From Ramlibacter ginsenosidimutans (lineage in GTDB: Bacteria; Pseudomonadota; Gammaproteobacteria; Burkholderiales; Burkholderiaceae_C): a stretch of DNA of 64,000 bases. A program made the translations under genes and the position numbers. This document shows positions 24,871 through 33,624 of the stretch, in pieces. Where the stretch lies: the NCBI RefSeq assembly GCF_042678185.1, contig NZ_JBHUDQ010000001.1. One strand, given 5' to 3'. Numbering within the stretch: position 1 is the first letter of the stretch; each line of letters begins with the position of its first letter. The notes under the pieces were generated by a model that made no database searches, had not been told where the DNA came from, and worked only from the letters and a program-made list of their open reading frames with translations.

Positions 24871-25541
24871 GTCGTCCTCGCGCCCCAGTAGATGACGAAG
24901 TAGATGGGAAGCCAGGTCGCCACGACGAAGTACCAGTAGAAGGAGTTTTCACTGACATCCACGTAACGCTTGCCATCGAGCGGCCCGGTGAAGAACAGCA
25001 CCGTGAGCACGATGGTATCGAGCAGGTCGGTCACGATGTGGGTCGTGTGCAAGCCCAGCAGCAGCCACACCACCGAACCGTAGGCGTTGCTGTCCCAGCG
25101 CACGTTGATCGCGGCGAACTCCATGGCGCGGATGGCGCAGAACGCGACGCCGAACAGGCAGCTGATCACGAGCCAGACCTGCACGCTGCGCAGCTTCAGC
25201 GCCTCCGCCGCCTTCTTGGCCAGGTGCGCGGGCACGAAGCTCACCAGCATGACGATGGTGTTGAGCGTGCCCCAGGTCAGGTCCGGTGGCAGCGAGGTGA
25301 GCGGCCAGGTCTCCTGGTGGCTGCGCAGGTAGAAGTAGGCCATGATGGCCAGCGCGAACACCGTGCCCTCGATGGCCATGATGCCGAGCGTGCCCCACCA
25401 CATCAGGCTGCGGTGGCCGAAGACCACGGTGGGCAGTTCGGTCACGTCCAGCGCGCGGCCCCGCACCACGGCGCTGTTCACTGCACGATCTTCGTGCGGT
25501 GCACGGCGCAAGTCGCCTTCGAAGCTGCCGGTCGTGCTCAT
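24867..25541 (-). CDS. ctaE: Cytochrome c oxidase subunit III
   Basis: 224 residues, five membrane segments: the short subunit III type. Conserved points: WWGTLGIMAIEGTVFALAIMAYFYLR in the first helix, WGTLNTIVMLVSF, FAAINVRWDSNAYGSVVWLLLGLHTTHIVTDLLDTIVL, and FYWYFVVATWLPIYFVIYWG at the end. It stabilises the heme-copper core and proton uptake in the A-type oxidases. ATG at 25541 overlaps the subunit I stop. Confidence 0.9.
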   Translation of the reverse strand: MSTTGSFEGDLRRAPHEDRAVNSAVVRGRALDVTELPTVVFGHRSLMWWGTLGIMAIEGTVFALAIMAYFYLRSHQETWPLTSLPPDLTWGTLNTIVMLVSFVPAHLAKKAAEALKLRSVQVWLVISCLFGVAFCAIRAMEFAAINVRWDSNAYGSVVWLLLGLHTTHIVTDLLDTIVLTVLFFTGPLDGKRYVDVSENSFYWYFVVATWLPIYFVIYWGARTT

Positions 25542-27517
25542 GGGATCTTCTCCAGCGCCAGTTCCTCCGCCGCCTCCTGCCGCCGCGGCCAGAACCAGGC
25601 AATGAGCGCGATGGCGACCGGCACCGTGAGCACCGCGGCCAGCACCGGCGAGAAGATGGAACCGATGAAGAAGATCGTGGTCGCGAGTGCGCTCAGGAAC
25701 GGCCAGGGCGAGGAGTCCGGGAACATCATGCGGCTGTCGGGCCGCGCGTCGACCACCGTCGTCGAGATCAGTTCGCGCAGGTCCGCGGCCAGCCCGGCGA
25801 CGTGGTCCGGCTCGCCTTCCGGCACGCCTTGCCACAGCGGGTCCCGGCCATGGACGACGGGGATCACGGGGAAGTTGCACATGCGCGGCGGCGACGCCGT
25901 GGCCCACTCCAGCGTGCCGGCGCCCCAGGGGTCCGGCCCGGCGAGTTCGCCGCGCCGCGCGCTCACGACCGCGTTCACCAGCACGAGGAAGATGCCGAGC
26001 GCCAGCGCCAGCGCGCCGACGGTGGCCAGCTGGTTGAGGCCACCCCAGCCCATCTCCGGCGCATAGGTGTAGACGCGCCGCGGCATCCCCTGCAGGCCGA
26101 GCAGATGCATGGGGAAGAAGGCCACGTTGAAGCCGATGAACATCAGCCAGAAACCCCAGCGACCCAGGTTCTCGGACATCATGCGGCCCGTGAACTTCGG
26201 GAACCAGTAGTAGAAGGCGCCGAACAGGGGGAACACGGCGCCGCCCAGCAGCACGTAGTGCAGGTGGGCGACCACGAAGTACGAGTCGTGCACCTGCGAA
26301 TCGAGCGACACGGACGCGAGCATCAGCCCGGTCAGGCCGCCGATCACCAGGATGAAGAAGAACGAGAGCACGTACAGCAGCGGCACGCGGAAGTTCAGGC
26401 GGCCGGTCCACAGCGTGGCGATCCAGCAGAAGATCTGCGTGGCCGTCGGGATCGCGATCAGCATGCTGGCCGCGGTGAAGAAGGTCTTGCCCAGCTCCGG
26501 CACGTTGGTGGCGAACATGTGGTGCACCCACAGGCCGAACGAAAGGAAGCCGGTCGCGATCACCGACAGCACCATCGCCGTGTAGCCGAACATGGGACGC
26601 CGCGCGAAGGTGGGGATCATCGCCGACATGAAGCCCAGGCCCGGCAGGAAGATCAGGTAGACCTCGGGATGGCCGAAGAACCAGAACAGGTGCTGCCACA
26701 GCAGGACGTCGCCGCCCTCGGCCGGGTTGTAGAAGTGCGTGGCGACCAGCCGGTCCAGGATCAGCAGCGTGCTGGCGAGCGCCACGGCCGGCATGGCGAA
26801 CAGGATCATGAAGGCGGTGACCAGCATTGCCCACACGTACAGCGGAATGCGGTTGAGCGTCATGCCCGGGGCGCGCATCTTGAACACCGTGCAGATGATG
26901 ATGATGGCGTCCAGCAGCGCCGACACCTCCGTGAAGGTGATCATCTGGGCCCAGAAGTCGGTGCGCTTGCCGGGGCTGTAGGCGGGCCCCGCGAGCGGCA
27001 CGTAGCTGAACCACCCGGCCTCCGGCCCGGTGTTGCAGAAGAAGGCGATCCAGATCATCACGCCGCCGAACAGGAAGATCCAGTACGAGTACGCGGTCAT
27101 GCGCGGGAACGCGGTGCTGCGCGCGCCCACCATCAGCGGCACCAGGTAGATCGCCACCGCCTGCATCACCGGCACCGCGAACAGGAACATCATGTTCGTG
27201 CCGTGCATCGAGAAGACCATGTCGTACAGGTCCGGGTCCATGAAGGGATGGCCGGGCCGCGCGAGCTGCAGGCGAATCATCGCGGCGAGGATCCCGCCGA
27301 GCGCGAAGAACACCATGCAGGTGACGATGAAGCGCTTGCCGATGGTCTTGTGGTTGATCGCGCAGAACCAGCCGAAGAAGCCGGGCGGGTCGCTCCAGGT
27401 GTCGTCGAGCACGCGCGCGACCAGTTCGCCGCCGGCCAGGCCGTCCTTGGTGCGCCCCCTGGTGGGATGCGGCTCCTCGCCGAGCGGGCCGCGCGCCCTC
27501 GTTCGTTGCTCGCTCAT
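25538..27517 (-). CDS. ctaD: Cytochrome c oxidase subunit I (A-type heme-copper oxidase)
   Basis: 659 residues. Twelve or more membrane helices; heme and copper ligands are visible: SMHGTNMMFLFAVP (low-spin heme histidine), FWFFGHPEVYLIFLPG (CuB histidine and the D-channel glutamate of A1-type oxidases), and HDSYFVVAHLHYVLLGG (heme a3 and heme a histidines). The C-terminus carries an extra soluble stretch (about residues 520-590) and two further helices. It reduces oxygen to water while pumping protons. It overlaps subunit II upstream and subunit III downstream by ATGA, which fixes its start at 27517. Confidence 0.94.
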   Translation of the reverse strand: MSEQRTRARGPLGEEPHPTRGRTKDGLAGGELVARVLDDTWSDPPGFFGWFCAINHKTIGKRFIVTCMVFFALGGILAAMIRLQLARPGHPFMDPDLYDMVFSMHGTNMMFLFAVPVMQAVAIYLVPLMVGARSTAFPRMTAYSYWIFLFGGVMIWIAFFCNTGPEAGWFSYVPLAGPAYSPGKRTDFWAQMITFTEVSALLDAIIIICTVFKMRAPGMTLNRIPLYVWAMLVTAFMILFAMPAVALASTLLILDRLVATHFYNPAEGGDVLLWQHLFWFFGHPEVYLIFLPGLGFMSAMIPTFARRPMFGYTAMVLSVIATGFLSFGLWVHHMFATNVPELGKTFFTAASMLIAIPTATQIFCWIATLWTGRLNFRVPLLYVLSFFFILVIGGLTGLMLASVSLDSQVHDSYFVVAHLHYVLLGGAVFPLFGAFYYWFPKFTGRMMSENLGRWGFWLMFIGFNVAFFPMHLLGLQGMPRRVYTYAPEMGWGGLNQLATVGALALALGIFLVLVNAVVSARRGELAGPDPWGAGTLEWATASPPRMCNFPVIPVVHGRDPLWQGVPEGEPDHVAGLAADLRELISTTVVDARPDSRMMFPDSSPWPFLSALATTIFFIGSIFSPVLAAVLTVPVAIALIAWFWPRRQEAAEELALEKIP

Positions 27518-28482
27518 TTCAGGGTTCCCAGGTAGGCCACCAGGGCGGCGAGGTCGGTGCCGGACATGGGATTGGGCGGCATGTTCACTCCGGGCTTGTG
27601 CTTCTGCGGGTCGGCGATCCAGGCGGCCAGGTTGGCCGCCGTGTTGGGCAGCGTGCCGGCGGCGATGGTGCGCCGGCTGGCCAGGTGCGTGAGGTCGGGC
27701 GCCATCTGGCCCTGCGCGATCGTGCCCTGCACCGCATGGCACATGGCGCACTGGATGGACTGGAACAGCATCTTGCCGCGCTGCGCCTGCGGGTCGCTCG
27801 GCTCCGCGGCGGGCTGCAGCTGCTGCTGGCGCCAGGCCTCGTAGTCGGCGGGCGCGTCGGCGTGCACCTCGAAGGCCATGAACGCATGCTGGAAGCCGCA
27901 AAACTCGGCGCACTGGCCGCGGAAGATGCCGGGATGGTCCGCACGGAAGGTGATGTTGGCGGTGCGCCCCGGAATGAGGTCGCGCTTGCCGGCGAGGCTG
28001 GGCACCCAGAGGCTGTGGATCACGTCGCCGCCGTTCAGCCGGACGATCACCGGCCGGCCGACCGGCACGTGGATCTCGTTGGCGGTCGCGAAGGTCTGCG
28101 AGACGGGGCCGTCGATGTACTTCACGCTCCACCACCACTGGTAGGCGGTCACCTCGATGTGGACCGCGTCCTTGAGCGACATGCGCGCGAGCGCGCGGTC
28201 GGTGAAGACACTGGCGGCCAGCAGCACCAGCAGGCCGAGGGTCGCGATGGCGACCGCGGTCGTGACGTTGCGGCGCACGCGCGGCTCGGGAACGTTGAGC
28301 GTGCCGAGGTCGGGCGGCTCGAGAGCATGGATGCGCGGTGCGCGGCGCAGCGCCAGGATCAGGGCGACGAGCACCGCGGCGAACACCACGGTGCAGACGA
28401 CCAGGAAGACACGCCAGAGGTCCACGATGTTGCCGGCCTGCGGACCGAAGGCGTGGAGCGCGTCGTGAACGCCGGGATTCAT
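27514..28482 (-). CDS. ctaC: Cytochrome c oxidase subunit II with fused cytochrome c domain
   Basis: 322 residues. Two N-terminal membrane helices (about 20-45 and 72-92), then the periplasmic cupredoxin domain with WWWSVKY, HSLWVPSLAGKRDLIPG and the CuA ligands in CAEFCGFQHAFM. The last 100 residues are a class I cytochrome c: CAMCH heme motif near residue 250 and an NPMSGTDLAALVAYL axial-methionine segment. Fused cytochrome c is typical for caa3-type oxidases and would let electrons come directly from soluble or lipid-anchored cytochrome c, here probably the one encoded just upstream. ATG at 28482. Confidence 0.93.
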   Translation of the reverse strand: MNPGVHDALHAFGPQAGNIVDLWRVFLVVCTVVFAAVLVALILALRRAPRIHALEPPDLGTLNVPEPRVRRNVTTAVAIATLGLLVLLAASVFTDRALARMSLKDAVHIEVTAYQWWWSVKYIDGPVSQTFATANEIHVPVGRPVIVRLNGGDVIHSLWVPSLAGKRDLIPGRTANITFRADHPGIFRGQCAEFCGFQHAFMAFEVHADAPADYEAWRQQQLQPAAEPSDPQAQRGKMLFQSIQCAMCHAVQGTIAQGQMAPDLTHLASRRTIAAGTLPNTAANLAAWIADPQKHKPGVNMPPNPMSGTDLAALVAYLGTLK

Positions 28483-29054
28483 CGCACCTCCATGGATTGC
28501 TCCGCCCGCGAGTCGCCCTTCTGGATCGCCGGCTGCGGCGAGCGGAAGTTCTCGGGCTTGCCGGGATAGAGGGAGTCCGAGCGCGAAGGCGCCACGTCGC
28601 TGCGCAGGCCGCCGCCCATGGAGCGCACGTAGGCGACGATCTTCCAGACCTGGTCCTCGGGGATGTGGCCGCCGAAGGAAGGCATGCCGTTGGGCCGCCC
28701 CTGCGTGATCGTCTCGTACAGGCTCGCGGGATCGCTGCCGTAGCGCCATTCGCTGTCCATCAGCGACGGGCCGTAGCTGCCGCCGCCATTGGCGTGGCAG
28801 CCGTTGCAGTTGTACCAGCGGTACAGGCGCTTGCCCTCGTTCACCGCGAACGCGTTGTCGTCGTACATGCTGATGTTGGCGGCGGGCGGCTTCACGAATC
28901 CGCTCAAGGCCATTCCCGGCTGGTTGACGCTGTTGCGGACCGCGGATTCGTTCGGACCGGTGTTGAGGCGCTCGGCCTCGAAGTGGCGCTCCTCGCGCTC
29001 GCAGCCGGCGAGCAGCACGGCAGCCAGAAGCAGCGGCAACGCGATGCGGTTCAT
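28479..29054 (-). CDS. Lipoprotein cytochrome c
   Basis: 191 residues with a lipoprotein signal peptide: PLLLAAVLLAGC, the cysteine near residue 18 being the lipidation site. One heme c motif, CNGCH, near residue 83, with the axial methionine expected in the NGMPSF segment about 40 residues later. It is likely held at the periplasmic face of the membrane. Placed between the alcohol dehydrogenase and its partner on one side and the oxidase on the other, it is the natural electron carrier from PQQ enzyme to subunit II. ATG at 29054 overlaps the stop of the preceding gene (28479-29054 and neighbours share ATGA joins). Confidence 0.88.
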   Translation of the reverse strand: MNRIALPLLLAAVLLAGCEREERHFEAERLNTGPNESAVRNSVNQPGMALSGFVKPPAANISMYDDNAFAVNEGKRLYRWYNCNGCHANGGGSYGPSLMDSEWRYGSDPASLYETITQGRPNGMPSFGGHIPEDQVWKIVAYVRSMGGGLRSDVAPSRSDSLYPGKPENFRSPQPAIQKGDSRAEQSMEVR

Positions 29055-29896
29055 GACGCCGGGTCCTCCACGCGCGGAACGCCGTAACCGTCCAGGATGC
29101 GCGCGATGTCCGCGTGCCGGCGCGCGATGAAATCGTCGAGCCGATCGCGCAGCGCCTGGTCGCCCCGCCGCACGCCCATCGCGATCGGGAAGGAGAACGA
29201 CTGGTGCAGCAAGGACGGCGGCGGGGGAACGTAGTGCACCGCCAGCGGCCGCTTCGCCTGCGCGGCGTAGTAGCCGGCCTGCGGGCCCCACACGAAGGCC
29301 GCGTCGAGTTCGCCGCGGTCCAGCGCATGCATGATGCGCGCCGCGGCGGGCGTGTCGCCGCCGATGGGATAGCCCACCACGTTGGTGGTCGCGCCCACGC
29401 GGGCAAGGGCGTGACCTGGCGGCGAGGTCGCACCGTCGTCGCCGATCAGCTGCACGCCGATGCGCCACTGCCGCAGGCGCGGGTCGTCGAAGCCCGCGGG
29501 CGGCGATGTGTCGCCCGCGGGCTCGACCAGCACGTAGCTCGAGCGGTAGTAGGCGCGCGTGTTCAGCGTGCGCTCGAATCCCACCGGCACCCCAATGACC
29601 ACATCGCACAGCCCGGCGCCCATGGTCTTGCGGATGAAGCCGCGAACGTCCGGAAGCCACGCGTATTCGAGCGGCACGCCGAAGTCGTCGGCGACCAGCT
29701 GCGCGATGCGGTTCTCGAAGCCGCTGCCGTCGGCGCGCGAGTAAGGCAGGTTGTCGGGGTCGGCGCACACCCGCAGCGCTTGCCGCTGCGGCTGCTGTGA
29801 CGGCAGCGCTTGCCGCTGCGGCTGCTGTGACGGCAGCGGCTGGGCCTGCGCGCCCGCGGCAACGCAGGCCAGCAGTCCGGCGAGCAGCCGCTTCAC
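29051..29896 (-). CDS. Quinoprotein dehydrogenase-associated substrate-binding protein (XoxJ/MoxJ-like)
   Basis: 281 residues from a GTG at 29896 that overlaps the dehydrogenase stop (GTGA). Signal peptide RLLAGLLACVAAGAQA, then a type 2 periplasmic binding fold: LRVCADPDNLPYSRADGSGFENRIAQLVADDFGVPL, VGFERTLNTRAYYRSSYV, and ARIMHALDRGELDAAFVWGPQAGYYA. Proteins of this group always sit beside methanol/ethanol-type PQQ dehydrogenases; XoxJ is thought to help activate the enzyme rather than import a solute. A perfect 30-bp tandem duplication gives a repeated LPSQQPQRQA just after the signal peptide. Confidence 0.88.
   Translation of the reverse strand: MKRLLAGLLACVAAGAQAQPLPSQQPQRQALPSQQPQRQALRVCADPDNLPYSRADGSGFENRIAQLVADDFGVPLEYAWLPDVRGFIRKTMGAGLCDVVIGVPVGFERTLNTRAYYRSSYVLVEPAGDTSPPAGFDDPRLRQWRIGVQLIGDDGATSPPGHALARVGATTNVVGYPIGGDTPAAARIMHALDRGELDAAFVWGPQAGYYAAQAKRPLAVHYVPPPPSLLHQSFSFPIAMGVRRGDQALRDRLDDFIARRHADIARILDGYGVPRVEDPAS
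29777..29836. repeat. Perfect 30-bp tandem duplication inside the XoxJ-like gene
   Basis: Two identical 30-bp units, 29777-29806 and 29807-29836, in frame, doubling ten residues of the linker between the signal peptide and the binding domain. The unit length keeps the frame. Confidence 0.9.
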
Positions 29897-31674
29897 TTGG
29901 CCGCTCCGTTGAGGCTGAACACGTACAGGTGGCCGCCCTTGCGCGTGGCCGAAGGCAGGTCGCGCATGGCGTTCACGAAGCCGCCGCCGGCAGTGGCGTC
30001 GCGCGGATCGAGGCCCCCCGAGACGATGGCGCCGGCCCAGCCGCCGACCCCCGCGAGCACCGCGACGTACTGCTGCCCGTCCGGGCCGCGGAAGGTCACG
30101 GGCTGGCCGATGATTCCGGACTCCCCCTTGAACTGCCACAACAGGTGGCCGTTGCGCGCATCGACCGCCTTGAAGTAGCCGTCCATGGTGCCGTAGAAGA
30201 CGACGTCGCCGGCCGTCACGAGCGCACCGCTCCACACCGGGAACTTCTCATCGATCTGCCACGCCTTGCGCTGGTTCACCGGATCCCAGGCCGTGAAGAG
30301 GCCGCGGTTGCCGCCGGGACCGGGATAGAGCTTCAGGTCCACGCCGACGAAGGGCGTGCCCGCGATGTAGCTGACCTCGTACGTGATCGCGTCCTGGCAC
30401 AGGTTCTGGTGCGGGATGTACAGCAGCTTCGTGCGCGGCGACCAGGCCGAGGGCTGCCAGTCCTTCGCACCCGGCGATCCGGGACAGATGCTGCGCGTCG
30501 TCTCGCCCGTGCGCGGCGTCTTGGCGGGGTTGTAGCGCAGCGCGCCCGTCTGCAGGTCGACGCCGCTCGAGGTCGTCGTGTACCCATACGGCGTGGCGGC
30601 GAGCACCTGCCCCGTCGTGCGGTCCATCACGTACAGGTAGCCGTTGCGATCGGGGTGCAGCAGCACCTTGCGCCGCGTGCCCTGCCAGTCCAGGTCGACC
30701 AGCACGCTCTCGTTGACGCCGTCGTAGTCGTGCAGGTCGTGCGGGCTCGTCTGGTAATACCAGACGGCTTCGCCGGTGTCGGGCCGGCGCGCGAAGATGC
30801 CCGACGTGTACTTGTTGTCGCCCGGGCGCTGGTCGGGGTTCCACGGGCCCGGGTTCGACGTGCCGTAATAGAGCAGGTCCTGCTCCGGGTCGTAGGAGAC
30901 GAAGCCCCATGCGGTGCCGCCGCCGATCTTCCAGCCCTCGCCGGGCCAGGTCTTCACGCCGAGGTCGGTGCCGCGGTCGGCCGCGTAGAACGGCTTGAAG
31001 TTGGGGCCGATCAGCACGTCCTTGTCGGGGCCGGTCGCGTAGGCCCGCCACACGATCCGGCCGGTGGCCGCATCGAGCGCCGTGAGCCAGCCGCGCACGC
31101 CGAGTTCGCCGCCGCTGTTGCCGACGATCACCTTGCCCTTCGCCACCTGCGGGGCCATGGTGAGGGTCTGGCCGTCCTTGATCTCGCCGAGCTTGGTGCG
31201 CCACAGCTCCTTGCCCGTCTTCACGTCGAGCGCGATGGTGTTGTTGTCCAGCGTGTTGAGGAAGAAGCGGCCGTCCGCGTAGGCGCCGCCGCGATTCACG
31301 GTGTCGCAGCAGGCGACGCCCTGCGAACTGCGCTCGGGCTTCGGGTCGTAGGTCCACTTCAGCGGGAAGCCCGGCTTGGCAAGGTCGAAGGCGTAGACGA
31401 CGTTGGGGAACGGCGTCACCACCAACATCGTGTTGTCGGCAATGATGGGCGCGGCTTCGTGACCGCGGTCGTTGCCGGTCGGAAAGTGCAGCGCGAGCTT
31501 CAGCTGCGCGACGTTCCCGGCGTTGATCTGCGCGAGGCTGCTGAAGCGCGTGAGGCCCGGGTCCTTGCCCGCAGTAGGCCAGTCACCGGCATCGGCCGCA
31601 GGCTGCTGCGCCCCGACCGCAGTGCAGAGCAGGAAGGCGGCGATGGCCCATGGAAAACGCAACTTCATCTCCAC
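29893..31674 (-). CDS. PQQ-dependent alcohol dehydrogenase, lanthanide-type signature
   Basis: 593 residues: signal peptide (about 1-22, cut after VGA) then the eight-bladed propeller of methanol/ethanol dehydrogenases. Seen: adjacent cysteines C122-C123 (the vicinal disulfide over PQQ), SNPGPWNPDQRPGDNKYT near 273-290, and HDYDGVNE with the catalytic aspartate D316 and a second aspartate D318 two residues later. In XoxF and ExaF/PedH this extra aspartate binds a lanthanide; calcium enzymes have Ala, Ser or Thr there. No CxxCH motif, so electrons must leave to a separate cytochrome c. It is the first gene of the operon running to CtaG; substrate (methanol, ethanol or longer alcohols) is not decided by sequence. 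Confidence 0.9.
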   Translation of the reverse strand: MEMKLRFPWAIAAFLLCTAVGAQQPAADAGDWPTAGKDPGLTRFSSLAQINAGNVAQLKLALHFPTGNDRGHEAAPIIADNTMLVVTPFPNVVYAFDLAKPGFPLKWTYDPKPERSSQGVACCDTVNRGGAYADGRFFLNTLDNNTIALDVKTGKELWRTKLGEIKDGQTLTMAPQVAKGKVIVGNSGGELGVRGWLTALDAATGRIVWRAYATGPDKDVLIGPNFKPFYAADRGTDLGVKTWPGEGWKIGGGTAWGFVSYDPEQDLLYYGTSNPGPWNPDQRPGDNKYTSGIFARRPDTGEAVWYYQTSPHDLHDYDGVNESVLVDLDWQGTRRKVLLHPDRNGYLYVMDRTTGQVLAATPYGYTTTSSGVDLQTGALRYNPAKTPRTGETTRSICPGSPGAKDWQPSAWSPRTKLLYIPHQNLCQDAITYEVSYIAGTPFVGVDLKLYPGPGGNRGLFTAWDPVNQRKAWQIDEKFPVWSGALVTAGDVVFYGTMDGYFKAVDARNGHLLWQFKGESGIIGQPVTFRGPDGQQYVAVLAGVGGWAGAIVSGGLDPRDATAGGGFVNAMRDLPSATRKGGHLYVFSLNGAAK

Positions 31675-31781
31675 GCATGAATGAAGTCCCGGTTCCTCCG
31701 CGCCGCTGCGCGATCTCCCTTGCTCGTCTGGCCGCCCCTGCGGCTCTGCTTGTTATGCCGGCAAGTCTACTGAGCGCGCGC

Positions 31782-31813
31782 CTTTTTGGGGCATCTTCTA
31801 CAAAGCTTTTTGG
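31782..31813 (-). promoter_or_regulatory. Direct repeats in the dehydrogenase operon upstream region
   Basis: Within the 166-base gap before the PQQ dehydrogenase, CCAAAAAG occurs twice on the minus strand, at 31806-31813 and 31782-31789, 24 bases apart. Same-face direct repeats of this kind are often activator sites; no promoter consensus is clear. Confidence 0.3.
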
Positions 31814-31840
31814 CGCGAGCTGCGCGGCTGCTTTCTTTTG

Positions 31841-32677
31841 TCAATCGACAAAGAAGTCAGGGATCAACTTTCGATTACCTGGCGTCACGGCATAGCGGTC
31901 GAGATCGACCTGTCCGTGCGCCGCGAGCAGCGTGTCGTCGATGTGGAAGTTGCCGCTGTTGCGTTCGTCGCGCGCGTCCGACGTGAGGATGAGGTAAGCG
32001 GCGTCGGCCAGGATCTCCGGCTTGCGGCAGGCCTTCAGGTCCACGCCCGGGATCATCTGCAGGGCCGCCGTCGCGATCGCGGTGCGCGGCCACAGGCTGT
32101 TGACGGCGATGCCGTACTTGCGCAACTCGCCGGCATGGCCGAGCGTGCACATGCTCATGCCGTACTTGGCCATCGTGTAGGCGGTGTGCGGAGCGAACCA
32201 GTGCGTCTTCATGGACAGCGGCGGCGACATGGTGAGCACGTGCGCGTTGCGCCCGGCCGCCGCCGACTTCTTCAACTCGGGCAGGCACGCCTGCGTGCAC
32301 AGGTAGGTGCCGCGTGCATTGATGCCGTTCATGAGGTCGTAGCGCTTCATGGGCGTGTGCTCGGTGTCGGTGAGGCTGATCGCGCTGGCGTTGTTGACCA
32401 GGATGTCGATGCCGCCGAAGGTAAGGACCGCCTGCTGCACGGCGGCGAGCACGGCGTCCTCGTCGCGGATGTCCACCTGCACCGGCAGCGCCTGTCCGCC
32501 CGCCGCCCGGATCTCCTCGGCCGCGCTGTAGATGGTGCCGGGCAGCTTGGGATTGGGCTCCGCGGACTTGGCGGCGACCACGATGTTCGCCCCATCCGCG
32601 GCCGCCCGCTTCGCGATCGCCAACCCGATCCCGCGCGACGCGCCGGTGATGAAGAGGGTCTTGCCCTTGAGGTCCAT
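31841..32677 (-). CDS. SDR family oxidoreductase (HSDL2-like)
   Basis: 278 residues. NAD(P) motif TGASRGIGLAIAKRAA near residue 11, with the long AAKSAEPNPKLPGTIYSAAEEI segment and VDIRDE that mark the hydroxysteroid dehydrogenase-like protein 2 branch; NNASAISL near 95; catalytic serine region MSPPLSMKTHWFAPHTAYTMAKYGM with the Y-x-x-x-K pair. These proteins are usually tied to fatty acid metabolism. The ATG at 32677 is the one at the family start. Its stop lies in a small hairpin at 31834-31853. Confidence 0.85.
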   Translation of the reverse strand: MDLKGKTLFITGASRGIGLAIAKRAAADGANIVVAAKSAEPNPKLPGTIYSAAEEIRAAGGQALPVQVDIRDEDAVLAAVQQAVLTFGGIDILVNNASAISLTDTEHTPMKRYDLMNGINARGTYLCTQACLPELKKSAAAGRNAHVLTMSPPLSMKTHWFAPHTAYTMAKYGMSMCTLGHAGELRKYGIAVNSLWPRTAIATAALQMIPGVDLKACRKPEILADAAYLILTSDARDERNSGNFHIDDTLLAAHGQVDLDRYAVTPGNRKLIPDFFVD

Positions 32678-32716
32678 GGTGTCTCCGTTCCAATGATCTG
32701 CAAACACGGGCAAGTT

Positions 32717-32832
32717 GAACGCAGAGGGCGCAAAGGTACGCAGAGGACGCAGAAGGATTCAATGAAGTCGAATCCCTTCTTGTCCCTTGTCTTCTCTGCG
32801 TCCTCTGCGAAACCTCTGCGTCCTCTGCGTTC
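32717..32832. repeat. Long imperfect palindrome, copy C
   Basis: Starts GAACGCAGAGGGCGCAAAGG and ends CTCTGCGTCCTCTGCGTTC. Related to copies A and B in the outer arms, but the centre differs. It separates the SDR gene from the upstream crotonase operon. Confidence 0.75.
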
Positions 32833-32859
32833 ACCTCTCCGCTATCGCGCTCGCGCCCT

Positions 32860-33624
32860 TCAAAGCTTCGAAAAGTCCGGCCGGCGCTTTTCCATGAAGG
32901 CGGTGAAGGCTTCCTTGGCGGCGGGGGCGGTGAGGAGTTGGCGGAAGCTGGCGCCTTCGTCGGCCATCTGCTGCAGGACGGCCGCGTGCTGGCCCTTCTT
33001 CATCAGGCGCTTGGTTTCCACGAGGCTGGCGATCGGCTTGGCCGCCAGCTTGCGGGCCTGCGCGTTCGCGTAGCCGTTCACTTCGGTCGGCGGCAGCACG
33101 CGGTTGACGAGGCCGACTTCCATCGCCGCCTCGGCGAAGAAAGGTTCGCCCAGCATCAGCGCCTCGGCCGCGCGGTGGTAGCCGAGCATCTGCGGCACCA
33201 GCAGGCTGGACGCCGCCTCCGGACACAGGCCCAGGTTCACGAAGGGCATGGAGAACGCCGCGTTGTCGCCGGCGTAGACCAGGTCGCAGTGGAACAGCAT
33301 GGTGGTGCCCACGCCGACCGCGGGACCGCACACCGCGGCGAGCAGCGGCTTGGGAAAGCGCGCGATGCCCTGCAGGAAACGGAACACCGGCGAATCCTCG
33401 CCCGCCGGCGGCTTGTTCAGGAAGTCGCCGATGTCGTTACCGGCCGAGAACACCGTCTCGTGTCCCTGGATCAGCACCACGCGCACCGACGCGTCCTGCT
33501 CGGCACGCGCGAGGCCTTCGGCCAGCGCGCCGTACATGTCCGAGGTAATCGAGTTCTTGCGCTCGACGCGATTCAGGGTGAGGGTCATGACGCCGGCTTC
33601 GGCGTGCTGGAGGATGTCGCTCAT
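32860..33624 (-). CDS. Enoyl-CoA hydratase/isomerase family protein
   Basis: 254 residues. Crotonase fold: TLTLNRVERKNSITSDMYGALAEGL, oxyanion-hole segment FSAGNDIGDFL near residue 60, and AAVCGPAVGVGTTMLFHCDLVYAGDNAAFSMPFVNLGLCPEAASSLLVPQ, in which the usual catalytic glutamates are partly replaced (NLGLCPEAAS keeps one). This pattern is closer to delta3-delta2 enoyl-CoA isomerase-like members than to standard hydratase. ATG at 33624 overlaps the isomerase-like gene stop. It is the last gene of a run of overlapping genes beginning at 35763. Confidence 0.87.
   Translation of the reverse strand: MSDILQHAEAGVMTLTLNRVERKNSITSDMYGALAEGLARAEQDASVRVVLIQGHETVFSAGNDIGDFLNKPPAGEDSPVFRFLQGIARFPKPLLAAVCGPAVGVGTTMLFHCDLVYAGDNAAFSMPFVNLGLCPEAASSLLVPQMLGYHRAAEALMLGEPFFAEAAMEVGLVNRVLPPTEVNGYANAQARKLAAKPIASLVETKRLMKKGQHAAVLQQMADEGASFRQLLTAPAAKEAFTAFMEKRRPDFSKL

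Noticed and set aside
31834..31853. Hairpin TTTGTC-loop-GACAAA over the SDR stop as a terminator
   Set aside because: The stem is short and there is no T-tract after it on the minus strand; left uncalled.
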